A stretch of DNA of 64,000 bases from Nocardioides sp. (GCF_029937575.1 NZ_JAPYPS010000004.1:16624-80623); one strand, 5' to 3'. Positions 45,956-55,971 are shown, counted from the stretch's first letter. The notes: generated by a model not told the origin, from the letters alone. Numbers and translations are program-made.

Positions 45956-48040
45956 CTACTGGTAGGCCAGCGGGTTGTCCACGACCGCCTCGGCGTCCTC
46001 GCCGACCACGAACACCCCGTTGATCCCCGGCACCCCGTCCGGCGCCTCGAACGGCACGTAGATGCAGGTCTGCTCCGAGCCGAAGCTCCACGTGTCCTGC
46101 AGCGACCCGATCACCTCGGTGCCGTCCAGGGAGTAGAGCGTCACCCCGATCGGCGTCCCGTCGGGCACCCCGGTGACGACGTACTCGGCGTACAGCAGGG
46201 CCCCCGGCACCACGGACATCCGCTGCGGGGTCTGGACGCTGCTGCTCCCGGCACAGCTGCCCTCCTCGCCGTCCCCGACCCAGCCCGCGGAGGCGAAGCC
46301 GACGTCGGAGGGGAGGTCGTCGGTCTCGGGCAGCTCGTCGACGTACGGCGAGACGTAGTCGAGGTCGCCGCCGGCGCGGGCGACCTCGAGGATGTCGGAG
46401 GCCAGGTCGACCGGGCGCAGCAGCGCCGAGCCCGACGTGATCGCGCCGGCGCTGTCGGAGTTGGCGGTAATCACCGCGGTGTTGATCCCCACGATCTCCC
46501 CGTCGTCGTTGATCGAGGGACCGCCGGAGTTGCCCGACCCGAGCCGCACGTCGGAGTCGATGAAGCCGCGCTCGGTGCCGATGACGGGGTCCGCCTGGAA
46601 GGTCGAGACCACTCCGGTGGTGACGGTGAGTGGCTTGCTCAGCTGCTCGGTGACGTTGCCGATCGCCGGGTAGCCCAGCGCCGTGATCGAGTCGCCGGTG
46701 CGCAGGTCGCTGCTGGTCCCGATCGGGAGCGGCTCGGGCAGCTCGAGCTCGTCGGTGTCGACGGTGTTGCCGTCGGCGTCGCCGGTGATCTGGAGCACCG
46801 CGAGGTCGAGGTAGCCGTCGGCCACGATCGCCTCGGCCCGGAACTCCGGCTCTGCCGCCACGTCGTCGGAGCCGGACGTCACCGAGACCAGCAGGTACGC
46901 CGGGTCCCCGACCTCGACGGCCCCCTGGCCGGGGGCGGTCGGCTTGCCGACGTGGGCGTTCGTCAGGATCAGGCCGTCGGAGCTGATGATGCTGCCCGAG
47001 CCCGTGTAGACCGGCTCGCCGGTGTCGTCGATCGCCGTCAGGAACACCGCGGCGGCCTTGGCACGGTCGAGCTCGGCGGTGCTCAGCCCGGCGACCTCGG
47101 TCGACTCGTCGCCCGAGAAGAGACCGACCGCCGCGACCGTGCCACCCACCGCGAGCAGCACGGCAAGGACAGCGCCTCCGACGAGCACGGCCCCGCGACG
47201 GCGCTTGCGGCGCTGGATCGCGGCCACCGCCTGACCCGCTGCGACCACCGGGACGACCTCGATCTCGTAGCCGGCCGTGGGGTGGCCCAGGCTGATCTCG
47301 GTGGGTTCCTCGATGATCAGCGTCGAGATCCGCTCGCCGTCGACGAACGAGCCTCCCGTGGAATGGTCCGACCAGCGCCAGCCGTCGGGACCGGGCTCGA
47401 GGACGGCGTGCAGCCGCGAGACGGCGCTGTCGTCCGCCACGACCTCCAGGCCCGGGTCTCGTCCGATCCGGACCGGCGCGTTGCCGCCGAAGCGCAGGTC
47501 CGAGCCGAGGCGTCGCCGGACGAGCAGGCCGGGGTGCGCCGGCGCGGCCGGCGCTCCGGGGGCTCCGGGGGGAGTGCCGGGCGGCATCGGGGGGATCCCG
47601 GTGATGATCGTGGTGTCCATCGAGGGCGGGCCGGAGACGCCGGGCGGGTGCGTGGGCGGGTGCGGGGGCGGGCCACCCGGCCCTGCGGGTCCGGCGGGCA
47701 TGGCCGGCTGTCCGACGGGTGGGGCAGGAGGGGTGGGCGGGGCCGGCGCCGTCACGGTCACGGTGACGCTGAAGCCGCGCCCCTGGTCGCCGAAGCCGAC
47801 GACGGTCGTGCCGGTCAGGTCGGCACGCTGGATCCGCTGGCCGTTGACCCACGTGCCGAGCGAGCTGCCGAGGTCCACGACCTCCCAGCCCTCCCCCAGA
47901 GCGCGCAGCTCGGCGTGCGCCCGCGACACGGTCGCGTCGTCGGTGACGATGTCGCAGCCGGGGTCGCGTCCGATGCGGAACACCCGAGCGGTCTCGGCGC
48001 TCCAGGTGCGCATGGCCGACTGGATGCGGATGCTGCTCAT
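45956..48040 (-). CDS. Twin-FHA domain, TM-anchored trypsin-like serine protease
   Basis: FRIGRDPGCDIVTDDATVSRAHAEL ... GSSLGTWVNGQRI and IGRDPGLEVVADDSAVSRLHAVLE (two FHA); TM; LILTNAHVG, DLAVLQI, RLGSGNSGGPSINDDGEIVGINTAV (catalytic triad context). Confidence 0.87.
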   Translation of the reverse strand: MSSIRIQSAMRTWSAETARVFRIGRDPGCDIVTDDATVSRAHAELRALGEGWEVVDLGSSLGTWVNGQRIQRADLTGTTVVGFGDQGRGFSVTVTVTAPAPPTPPAPPVGQPAMPAGPAGPGGPPPHPPTHPPGVSGPPSMDTTIITGIPPMPPGTPPGAPGAPAAPAHPGLLVRRRLGSDLRFGGNAPVRIGRDPGLEVVADDSAVSRLHAVLEPGPDGWRWSDHSTGGSFVDGERISTLIIEEPTEISLGHPTAGYEIEVVPVVAAGQAVAAIQRRKRRRGAVLVGGAVLAVLLAVGGTVAAVGLFSGDESTEVAGLSTAELDRAKAAAVFLTAIDDTGEPVYTGSGSIISSDGLILTNAHVGKPTAPGQGAVEVGDPAYLLVSVTSGSDDVAAEPEFRAEAIVADGYLDLAVLQITGDADGNTVDTDELELPEPLPIGTSSDLRTGDSITALGYPAIGNVTEQLSKPLTVTTGVVSTFQADPVIGTERGFIDSDVRLGSGNSGGPSINDDGEIVGINTAVITANSDSAGAITSGSALLRPVDLASDILEVARAGGDLDYVSPYVDELPETDDLPSDVGFASAGWVGDGEEGSCAGSSSVQTPQRMSVVPGALLYAEYVVTGVPDGTPIGVTLYSLDGTEVIGSLQDTWSFGSEQTCIYVPFEAPDGVPGINGVFVVGEDAEAVVDNPLAYQ

Positions 48041-48217
48041 GAGGGTCCTCCGTGACGGGTGCGCGGACGGCGTAGGGCTGCACCGGCGAGCCGTCCGAGG
48101 GTAACCTCCGTCGAACCGCCCTGGCTCCCGGTCGGACCCCCGGTCCGTACCAGCCGGTGGGTACCCGCCCGGGCCGCCCGGGAAACCGCCGCACCGCCGG
48201 GCTCCTAGAGTGGTCCC

Positions 48218-49024
48218 ATGAGTCAGCCTGCCGCGCCCGCGATCGGTGCCCACGTCGACCAGACCGACCCGATCGCCGAGGCGCGGGCTCGCCAGGCCCC
48301 CCTCGTGCAGTTCTTCCTCGGCGACCCCCAGGGCTACAAGGGCCCCGAGATCTCCTACGCCGGCGGCTCGGACGCGCTGCGTGACGACGCTGCCGCCGCG
48401 GGGATCGACCTGTACGTGCACGCGCCGTACATCGTCAACGTCGCCACCACCAACAACCGGATCCGGATCCCCAGCCGCAAGCTGCTCCAGAAGCACGTCG
48501 ACGCCGCGGCGGCGATCGGCGCCAAGGGCCTGATCGTCCACGGCGGCCACGTCAACAAGGACGACGATCCTGCCGTCGGCTTCGACAACTGGCGCAAGGC
48601 GATCGAGGCCACCGACCTCAAGCTGCCGCTGCTCATCGAGAACACCGCCGGCGGCGACAACGCGATGACCCGCTACCTCGAGCGGATCGACCGGGTCTGG
48701 GACGCCATCGCGAGCGCCGAGGGGGCCGAGATGGTGGGCTTCTGCCTCGACACCTGCCACGCCCACGCCGGTGGCAACTCGTTGGAGACAGTGGTCGCCG
48801 ACGTCCTGGCCATCACCGGCCGGATCGACCTGGTGCACTGCAACGACAGCCGCGACGCCTTCGACTCCGGAGCCGACCGGCACGCCAACTTCGGCGCCGG
48901 CACGATCGACGCCGACCTGCTGGCCGCGGTGGTCCGCGATGCCGCGGCCCCGGTGGTCTGCGAGACCCCGGGTGGCGCCGAGGAGCACACGGCCGACTTC
49001 GCGTGGCTGCGAGAGCGCCTGTGA
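48218..49024 (+). CDS. nfo: Deoxyribonuclease IV (AP endonuclease family 2)
   Basis: YVHAPYIVNVATTNNRIRIPSRKLLQKHVDAAAAIGAKGLIVHGGHV; LLIENTAGGDNAM; VGFCLDTCHAHAGG; LVHCNDSRDAFDSGADRHANFGAG. Confidence 0.93.
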   Translation: MSQPAAPAIGAHVDQTDPIAEARARQAPLVQFFLGDPQGYKGPEISYAGGSDALRDDAAAAGIDLYVHAPYIVNVATTNNRIRIPSRKLLQKHVDAAAAIGAKGLIVHGGHVNKDDDPAVGFDNWRKAIEATDLKLPLLIENTAGGDNAMTRYLERIDRVWDAIASAEGAEMVGFCLDTCHAHAGGNSLETVVADVLAITGRIDLVHCNDSRDAFDSGADRHANFGAGTIDADLLAAVVRDAAAPVVCETPGGAEEHTADFAWLRERL

Positions 49025-50163
49025 GTGAGCTCGCGGTCCGGCTCGTCTCCGCCGACGAGCACCTCGCCTTCGTCGACACCCAGAGGTCGGCGAGCTTCCT
49101 CCAGACCCCCGCCTGGGGCGCGGTCAAGAGCGAGTGGCGCCGCGAGTCGCTGGGCTGGTTCGACGGCGAGACGATGGTCGGCAGCGCCCTCGTGCTCTAC
49201 CGCCAGCTGCCCAAGGTCAAGCGCTTCCTCGCCTACCTGCCCGAGGGTCCGGTGATCGACTGGACCGGCGACCTCGGCGACTGGCTGACCCCGCTCGCCG
49301 GGCACCTGAAGAAGCAGGGCGCCTTCGGCGTCCGGATGGGCCCGCCCGTCGTCACGCGTCGGTGGGACGCCGCGACCATCAAGGCCGGCATCGCCGACGA
49401 CGCCGTACGCCGTCTCGACGACGTGGCGCCCACCTCCCGCGAGGCGGTCGGGGCCCGCGTGGTCTCCGAGCTGACCCGCCTGGGCTGGCGCGCGCAGGGC
49501 GGCGAGGGCGGCTTCGCCGCCGGCCAGCCCCGGCACGTCTTCCAGGTCCCGCTGCGCCACGCCGACGGCAGCGCCCGCACCGAGGACGACCTCCTCAAGG
49601 GCATGAACCAGCAGTGGCGCCGCAACATCAAGAAGGCCACCAAGGAGGGTGTCGTGGTCACCGGGGCGGGTGCCACGGACGTCGCGGGCGAGCTCGAGGC
49701 CTTCCACGCGCTCTACGTGCACACCGCCGAGCGTGACCACTTCACCCCCCGCCCGCTGTCCTACTTCCGCACCATGGTCACCGCTCTCGGTGCCGAGAGC
49801 GGTGACCGGATCCGCCTCTGGTCGGCCCGCCACGAGGGCGACCTGGTCGCCTCGACGATCGCGATCCGCGTCGGCGCCCACGCGTGGTACTCCTACGGCG
49901 CCTCCTCGACCGAGAAGCGCGAGGTCCGCGGCTCCAACGCCGTGCAGTGGGCGATGATCTCCGATGCCCTCGCCGCCGGCGCCGACGTCTACGACCTGCG
50001 GGGCATCACCGACACCCTCGACGCCGACGACCCGCACGCCGGCCTGATCCAGTTCAAGGTCGGCACCGGTGGCGAGGCCGTCGAGTACGTCGGTGAGTGG
50101 GACCTGCCGCTCAACCGCGCGCTCTACCGGGCCTTCGACGTCTACATGCGGCGGCGCGGATGA
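49021..50163 (+). CDS. FemABX-like peptidyltransferase (lipid II bridge-forming family)
   Basis: SASFLQTPAWGAVKSEWRRESLGWF; LLKGMNQQWRRNIKKATKEGV; YSYGASSTEKREVRGSNAVQWAMISDALAAGADVYDLRGI; overlaps the nfo stop. Confidence 0.88.
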   Translation: MSELAVRLVSADEHLAFVDTQRSASFLQTPAWGAVKSEWRRESLGWFDGETMVGSALVLYRQLPKVKRFLAYLPEGPVIDWTGDLGDWLTPLAGHLKKQGAFGVRMGPPVVTRRWDAATIKAGIADDAVRRLDDVAPTSREAVGARVVSELTRLGWRAQGGEGGFAAGQPRHVFQVPLRHADGSARTEDDLLKGMNQQWRRNIKKATKEGVVVTGAGATDVAGELEAFHALYVHTAERDHFTPRPLSYFRTMVTALGAESGDRIRLWSARHEGDLVASTIAIRVGAHAWYSYGASSTEKREVRGSNAVQWAMISDALAAGADVYDLRGITDTLDADDPHAGLIQFKVGTGGEAVEYVGEWDLPLNRALYRAFDVYMRRRG

Positions 50164-51212
50164 GCCTGACCCTCACCGTCGACGGCGACCGCTGGCGCTC
50201 CCACCTGCGCTCGGTCGCCGAGGCCAGCCCCGGTCTGGTCCCCGTCGTCAAGGGCAACGGCTACGGCCTCACCCTCGGACGCCTGGCCCGACGCAGCGAG
50301 TGGCTCGGCGTCGACACGATCGCCGTCGGCACCTACACCGAGCTGCCCGAGGTCGCCCGGCGCTTCAGCGGCTCGTTGGTGGTGCTGACGCCCTGGCGCC
50401 CGTTCGTCGACGACCTCGACCCCACGCTGGCCGCCCGCGTGATCCACACCCTGGGCCGCATCGAGGACGTCGAGGCACTGCTCGCACGAGACCCGCGGGC
50501 TCGGTTCGTCCTCGAGCTGCGCACCTCGATGGTGCGCCACGGGTTCCTGGCCCGCGGGCTCTGGGAGGCCGCCGACCGGCTCCGTCGGCACCCGGGTGCC
50601 CGCCTCGAGGGACTCGCCCTGCACCTGCCGCTGGGCCAGGGCTCCCACCTCGGCGAGGTACGGCGCCTGCTCAACGACGCCGTCGCCGCGGGTCTCGACG
50701 GCCTGGACACCATCTGGGTCAGCCATCTCGTCGGAGCCGAGCTGGACTGGCTGCGGGCGGCGTACGCCGACTTCACGATCCGTCCCCGCATCGGCACCGC
50801 CCTGTGGCTCGGCGACCGTTCGGCGCTACGGGTCACCTCGACCGTGCTCGACGTGCACCGGGTCGACCGTGGAGACGTCTTCGGCTACCGGGGCCGGCAG
50901 GCGCCCCGGGCCGGGCACCTGCTCATCGTCAGCGGCGGCACGGCGCACGGGATCGGGCTGGAGTCCCCGACGGGAGAGTCGTCGCTCAAGGCGCGCGCCG
51001 CCACACTCGCCCGCGGCGGGCTGGACGCGGCGGGCTTCGTGCGCTCGCCGTTCTCGGTCGACGCCAAGCTGCGGCTCTTCGCCGAGCCGCCGCACATGCA
51101 GGCCTCGATGCTGTTCGTGCCGAGGGGCACACGGGTGCCGGAGGTCGGCGCGCAGATCGATGTCCGGGTGCGCTACACCGCGACGTCGTTCGACCGCATC
51201 GTCGTCACCTGA
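50160..51212 (+). CDS. Alanine racemase family PLP protein
   Basis: LVPVVKGNGYGLTLGRLARR (PLP-Lys context), HTLGRIEDVEALLAR, LEGLALHLPLGQGSHLGEV, IRPRIGTALWLGDRSALRVTSTVLDVHRVDRGDVFGYRG. Confidence 0.83.
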   Translation: MSLTLTVDGDRWRSHLRSVAEASPGLVPVVKGNGYGLTLGRLARRSEWLGVDTIAVGTYTELPEVARRFSGSLVVLTPWRPFVDDLDPTLAARVIHTLGRIEDVEALLARDPRARFVLELRTSMVRHGFLARGLWEAADRLRRHPGARLEGLALHLPLGQGSHLGEVRRLLNDAVAAGLDGLDTIWVSHLVGAELDWLRAAYADFTIRPRIGTALWLGDRSALRVTSTVLDVHRVDRGDVFGYRGRQAPRAGHLLIVSGGTAHGIGLESPTGESSLKARAATLARGGLDAAGFVRSPFSVDAKLRLFAEPPHMQASMLFVPRGTRVPEVGAQIDVRVRYTATSFDRIVVT

Positions 51213-52648
51213 CCCCTCGACCCCCCGCGCCCCCTGCGCGGCGGGTCCCTCCGGGGCCGCTCTCCGCCCACCGGGTCGACCTCCGGCCACCACAGGTCGC
51301 CGACCACCACCGCCACCAGCCACAGCGTGCCGACGACGTGCACGCCGATGCCGATCCAGTAGAAGCCGGCAGGTCCGTCGCCGCCCGGGTCGAGCAGCCC
51401 GCCGCGCCACCACGAGTGCATCGCCGCGAACACCACGGCGCACGACTGCCAGATGAGCAGGTCGCGCCACCGTGGCCGTGCCAGCGCTGCGAGCGGGAGG
51501 AGCCACAGCGCCTGGTGGGGCTCGAAGGCGGGTCGCAGCAGCACGAGTCCGGCGACCAGCAGCAGCGCCGCCTGGCTGACCCGAGGAGGGGACGGGGCCA
51601 GCAGGCACAACGTCACGACGCCCGTGACCCACACCCCGACCAGGGCCAACGACGTGGTCAGCACGGTGTCGTGCGAGATCCCGATCGAGTCGTCGAGCAC
51701 GGTCCAGAGCGTGCCGGAGTCGGGACCACGATCGGCGGCGACCGCCCAGAAGCGCTGCCACTGGGCGGGACCCGAGACCAACGCCGGCAGGTTGAGGCAG
51801 ACCCACGCCCCCGCGGCCGCCGCCACGGCGGGCGGCACCTCGACGAGTCGCCGGGTGCGCGAGGCACTCAGCGCGAAGGCACCCAGCAGCAGGACCGGCC
51901 ACACCCCGGCGGCCACGCCCACGCCGACGAGCGCTCCGGCGACCACCGCACGCCGTCGTGACCAGGCCAGCAGGGCGAGCCCGACCGCACTCACGGCGAT
52001 CAGGTCCCAGGCGGTCAGTCCGGTCACGACCAGCAGGGGGGCGACCGCGAAGCCGGCCGCGTCCCACGGCCGCCTCCGATGCACGCGGCTCAGTGCCAGG
52101 GTCGTGAGCAGGGCCAGCACGGCGAGGCCGATCGCGTTGGCGGCGACGAAGATCGTCCGCTCGCGGCGGATGTCGGGGTCGCGCGGCAGGGTCGCTGCCG
52201 CCACGCCGTACCGCTCCTCGAGCGAGGGTCCTCCGGAGACCAGCTGTGTGGCGCGAGCCGCGGCGTAGGTCCACAGCCCGACCAGGGCCGGTTCCTCGAG
52301 CACCGCGTGCCGCGAGAGCGTGTCCGCCTCGCTCGACCACGGCCAGGCGCCCTCGACGAGGCCGGTGCCGGTGTAGGAGTCGGCGATCTCCGAGCCGCAG
52401 ACGCGGGCGAGCTGTCCGTCGCCCCGCCACTGGTCGGCGACGCAGGAGGCCTGGGCGACGAGGCCGAGCGCGAAGCTCAGCGCGGTCAGGGCCAGCAGCA
52501 CCCGCAACGGCGTCCACCAGGAAGACGTGCCACCTGCCTCCCTGGAGCGCGCGCGCGAGCCGACGGGCCCGCCGATCGGCTCGGAGAGCGCCCCCACGAC
52601 CGGGTCGTCGACGGTGGGATGGACCGGACCGGTCGTCGGGTCCGTCAC
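51173..52648 (-). CDS. GT87-like membrane glycosyltransferase (DUF2029)
   Basis: 491 aa polytopic; ERYGVAAATLPRDPDIRRERTIFVAANAIGLAVLALLTTLAL; RPAFEPHQALWLLPLAALARPRWRDLLIWQSCAVVFAAMHSWW. Confidence 0.8.
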   Translation of the reverse strand: MTDPTTGPVHPTVDDPVVGALSEPIGGPVGSRARSREAGGTSSWWTPLRVLLALTALSFALGLVAQASCVADQWRGDGQLARVCGSEIADSYTGTGLVEGAWPWSSEADTLSRHAVLEEPALVGLWTYAAARATQLVSGGPSLEERYGVAAATLPRDPDIRRERTIFVAANAIGLAVLALLTTLALSRVHRRRPWDAAGFAVAPLLVVTGLTAWDLIAVSAVGLALLAWSRRRAVVAGALVGVGVAAGVWPVLLLGAFALSASRTRRLVEVPPAVAAAAGAWVCLNLPALVSGPAQWQRFWAVAADRGPDSGTLWTVLDDSIGISHDTVLTTSLALVGVWVTGVVTLCLLAPSPPRVSQAALLLVAGLVLLRPAFEPHQALWLLPLAALARPRWRDLLIWQSCAVVFAAMHSWWRGGLLDPGGDGPAGFYWIGIGVHVVGTLWLVAVVVGDLWWPEVDPVGGERPRRDPPRRGRGGSRGQVTTMRSNDVAV

Positions 52649-52667
52649 CGCCGAGTCACCGCCCGCG

Positions 52668-55121
52668 TCACCAGGCGAAGGGCGTCGTCATGGTCGTCGG
52701 GCCGGTCGGCGCCGCCGTACGGCGATCGCTCGCCGCGGTCGCGCCCGACGGCGACTGACTGGGCTGCGGCGTCGGCTGCGGGGTGGGCGTCGGGTCCGGG
52801 TCGGGGCACCCCAGCAGTCCGCAGCCCGACGGCGTCTCGCTGGGCACCGGCGTCGGCTCGGGGGTCGGCTCCGGCGTCGGCTCCGGGGTGGGCTCCTTCG
52901 TCGGCTCCTTGGTCGGTTCCTTCGTGGGCTCCTCGGTCTCCGGCTCCCTGGTCGGCTTCCTCGTCGGCTGCGCCGGCGCGGTGTAGGACGGGGCGGTGTC
53001 CAGCCCGCCGGGCGCGTCGCCGTCGACGTACACGGGCTCGGGGAACTCCTCGACGTCGAGGCCCTCCATCTCGTAGCGCATCACCGCCGTCCAGGTCTCG
53101 GCAGGGAAGGCCCCACCGAAGTACGACGGCAACCAGCCCTGGAGCTGCTCGTTGCCCTTGCCGCGGACGTACATGACCGCGGTGGACATCTGGGGGGTGT
53201 AGCCGGCGAACCACGCGGAGGAGACGACGCTCTCGCCATCGGCGTCGGTGGCCGTGGCTGTCCCCGTCTTGCCGGCGGCCGGACGGCCCAGCGCCAGAGC
53301 CGCCGTACCGGAGCCGTCCTGGACGTTCTCCTGCAGGGCGAAGGAGACGTCGGCGGCGATGTCGGCGCTGATCGCCCGGCTGGTCTCCACCTTGTGGTTG
53401 TAGAGGACCTCGCCGTCCGCGTCGGTGACCTTCTCGATCACGTAGGGCTCTGCCTCGACCCCACCGTTGGCCAGGGTGGCGTAACCGTTGGCCATGTTGA
53501 TCGGGCTGACGGTCTGAGAGCCGAGCGCGACGCCGATGTTGGGCAGCAGGCCCGGGGACGAGTCCGGGAACCCCGGCTGCTTGCCCGGCTTTCGGGGCGG
53601 GATGCCCATCTTGTTGGCCATCTTGATGATGGCCTGGGGTCCGTCGTCCATCTTCAGCGTCATGTCGACGAATGCGGTGTTGGCCGACTTCTCGGTGGCG
53701 TAGATCATGTCGATCGCCGAGCCCCAGTCGGCGTCGCCCTGGTTCTCGATGGGGGTGCCGTCCGCCAGCTCCAGGGGCGAGTTGCCCTCGAAGGTGTCGC
53801 GCAGCGAGAAGCCCTGGTCGATCGCGGCGGCGAGGGCGAAGGCCTTGAAGGTCGAGCCGGCCTGGCCGCCGGAGACGGCCCAGTTGATCTGGGAGTCGAG
53901 ATAGTCCTGCCCGGCGTAGAAGCCGCGCAGCGCGCCCGTGCCGGGCTCGACGCTGGCGACGCCGATGTGCAGCTCCTTGTCCCCGAACCCTTCGGGCTTG
54001 GCGTCCAGCACGCCCTGCTCGGCGGCATCCATCGCCTTCTGCGAGAACGTCGTGGTCACGCGCAGGCCGCCTCCGTCGATCTCGTTGGCGGTGAACGGCG
54101 CGCCGGTGGCCTTGTTGGTCAGGCCCTGCAGCGACTTCTTCACCATCGTGAGCATGTGGCCCTTCTGGCCGCCGTAGCTGCTCTCCGCCTCCTGCTCGGG
54201 CATCTTCGGCAGGCGCTTGCCGGCCTTGGTGGCCTGGGCCTCGGAGATGTCGCCGACCTCGAGCAGGGACCCGATGACGTAGGCGTAGCGCTCCTTGAGC
54301 CGCTGCTTGGCGTCCTTGCCGTTGGCGGGGTCCAGTCCCGACGGGTTGTTGAGCACGCTCGCGAGCACGGCGGACTGGCGCAGGTTGAGGTCGGCCGCGC
54401 TGGTGCCGAAGAAGGCGTTGGCGGCGGCCTCGGCGCCGTAGGCACCGCGCCCGAAGTAGATGGTGTTCAGGTAGCCCTGGAGGACCTCCTGCTTGCTCTG
54501 CTCGCGCTGCACCTTGAGGGAGAGGATCGCTTCCTTGATCTTGCGCGTGTAGGAGCGCTCCTGGGTGAGGTACAGGATCTTGACGTACTGCTGGGTGATC
54601 GTCGAGGCGCCCTGCTGGGAGTTGCCGCTCGCGTTGCTGAACGCCGCGCGCAGGATCCCCTTGGGGTCGATCCCGCTGTCGGAGTAGAAGGTGCGGTTCT
54701 CGGCTGCGACGACCGCGTCCTTGAGGTGCTCGGACATCTCGTCGAGACTGACGATCTCGCGCTCCTGCTCGGCGAAGCTGCCGAGCTCGCTCTCGCCGTC
54801 CTCGTAGTAGACGAAGCTGGTCTCGCTGAGGAACGCGTCGTTGGGCTGGGGGATGTCGATCGTCTTGTAGAGGTAGACGAAGCCACCCACGGCGAGCAGG
54901 GCCAGCACCAGGCCGGTCACGGTGACGTAGGTGACGCCCCGCACGAGCCACTGCTTCCACGTGCGACGGGGCCGGTTGCGGAAGGTCAGTCGCTCCGACC
55001 AGGTGCGGCGGGCGCCGTCGGCCCCGATGGACGATCGGGTCCCGAAGGCCCAGCTGCGTCGCGAGCCCGACGTCCCCGTCTTGCTCGACGCCGGAGTCGG
55101 CGCCTTGCGCTTGCCAGCCAC
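52668..55121 (-). CDS. ponA: Class A penicillin-binding protein (PonA1/PBP1A type)
   Basis: VVAAENRTFYSDSGIDPKGILRAAFSNASGNSQQGASTITQQYVK (transglycosylase); VSGGQAGSTFKAFALAAAIDQG (SxxK context), AGKTGTATATDADG; C-terminal PT[KPR]E repeat tail. Confidence 0.94.
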   Translation of the reverse strand: MAGKRKAPTPASSKTGTSGSRRSWAFGTRSSIGADGARRTWSERLTFRNRPRRTWKQWLVRGVTYVTVTGLVLALLAVGGFVYLYKTIDIPQPNDAFLSETSFVYYEDGESELGSFAEQEREIVSLDEMSEHLKDAVVAAENRTFYSDSGIDPKGILRAAFSNASGNSQQGASTITQQYVKILYLTQERSYTRKIKEAILSLKVQREQSKQEVLQGYLNTIYFGRGAYGAEAAANAFFGTSAADLNLRQSAVLASVLNNPSGLDPANGKDAKQRLKERYAYVIGSLLEVGDISEAQATKAGKRLPKMPEQEAESSYGGQKGHMLTMVKKSLQGLTNKATGAPFTANEIDGGGLRVTTTFSQKAMDAAEQGVLDAKPEGFGDKELHIGVASVEPGTGALRGFYAGQDYLDSQINWAVSGGQAGSTFKAFALAAAIDQGFSLRDTFEGNSPLELADGTPIENQGDADWGSAIDMIYATEKSANTAFVDMTLKMDDGPQAIIKMANKMGIPPRKPGKQPGFPDSSPGLLPNIGVALGSQTVSPINMANGYATLANGGVEAEPYVIEKVTDADGEVLYNHKVETSRAISADIAADVSFALQENVQDGSGTAALALGRPAAGKTGTATATDADGESVVSSAWFAGYTPQMSTAVMYVRGKGNEQLQGWLPSYFGGAFPAETWTAVMRYEMEGLDVEEFPEPVYVDGDAPGGLDTAPSYTAPAQPTRKPTREPETEEPTKEPTKEPTKEPTPEPTPEPTPEPTPVPSETPSGCGLLGCPDPDPTPTPQPTPQPSQSPSGATAASDRRTAAPTGPTTMTTPFAW

Positions 55122-55232
55122 GTTCACCTCGGGGTCCGTCGTCGGGACGCAGCCGAGCCAGGAGGCCACCGCTGCGGTGCGCCCAGCGGTGGGCGCGCAG
55201 TTGCGATGGTACGGCGCGCCGGGTGACGGCTC

Positions 55233-55297
55233 CCAATACGTGTAGCCGACACGTGTGACCAATACGTGAGCACGACACGTCCAACGAATACGTCGGA
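55233..55297. promoter_or_regulatory. Five tandem 13-bp ACGT-centred iterons upstream of padR
   Basis: ccaatacgtgtag ccgacacgtgtga ccaatacgtgagc acgacacgtccaa cgaatacgtcgga; ACGT at 55238, 55251, 55264, 55277, 55290. Confidence 0.8.
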
Positions 55298-55335
55298 ACT
55301 TTCTAGTTCATGGATATATCGCTACGATACGTCGC

Positions 55336-55905
55336 ATGGCACGTCGCGCAGAGACCATCGAGCTCGCAGTCCTCGGACTGCTGCACGAGGGACCCATGCA
55401 CGGCTACGAGCTGCGCAAGCGGCTCAACCTCATGCTCGGGTGGGGTCGAGTGCTGTCGTACGGCTCGCTGTACCCGACCTTGAAGAAGATGCTGCGCGGC
55501 GCCCTCATCGAGGAAGCCACCACGACGCTGACGCCGGTCTCGCGTCGTCCACGCATCGTCTACCAGGTGACCGACGCCGGCACGGCCGAGTTCGAGCGGC
55601 TGATGTCGGAGGTCGGGCCCACCGCCTGGGAGGACGACAACTTCGGCATCCGCTTCGCGTTCTTCGGTCGCACCGACATGGAGATCCGGCTGCGGGTGCT
55701 CGAGGGCCGTCGTACCCGTCTGCAGGAGCGGCTGGACCGGATCCAGTCGCAGCTCTCGATGACCGAGCAGGAGGTCGACCGGTACTCCGCGGAGCTGCAG
55801 CGCCACGGAGTCGAGTCGGCCGAGCGCGAGGTCCAGTGGCTCTCGGACCTGATCAACGCCGAGCGCAGCCAGCAGGTCAACCCCCCGGCCCAGCCCCAGA
55901 GCTGA
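55336..55905 (+). CDS. PadR family transcriptional regulator
   Basis: ETIELAVLGLLHEGPMHGYELRKRLNLMLGWGRVLSYGSLYPTLKKMLRGALIEE. Confidence 0.94.
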   Translation: MARRAETIELAVLGLLHEGPMHGYELRKRLNLMLGWGRVLSYGSLYPTLKKMLRGALIEEATTTLTPVSRRPRIVYQVTDAGTAEFERLMSEVGPTAWEDDNFGIRFAFFGRTDMEIRLRVLEGRRTRLQERLDRIQSQLSMTEQEVDRYSAELQRHGVESAEREVQWLSDLINAERSQQVNPPAQPQS

Positions 55906-55971
55906 CCGCACCACCGCCACCACCAGCACTGACCACAGCACCTCATCAGCAGGAATCAGGAAGGAAACCCC

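Noticed and set aside
52840-52985. Tandem repeats resembling a minisatellite or CRISPR
   Set aside because: These encode the PTKEPTKEPTPEPTPEP tail of the penicillin-binding protein; a normal low-complexity C-terminus, with no spacers.
55233-55297. CRISPR-like array
   Set aside because: Units are 13 bp with no unique spacers and no cas genes; better described as iterons or operators.
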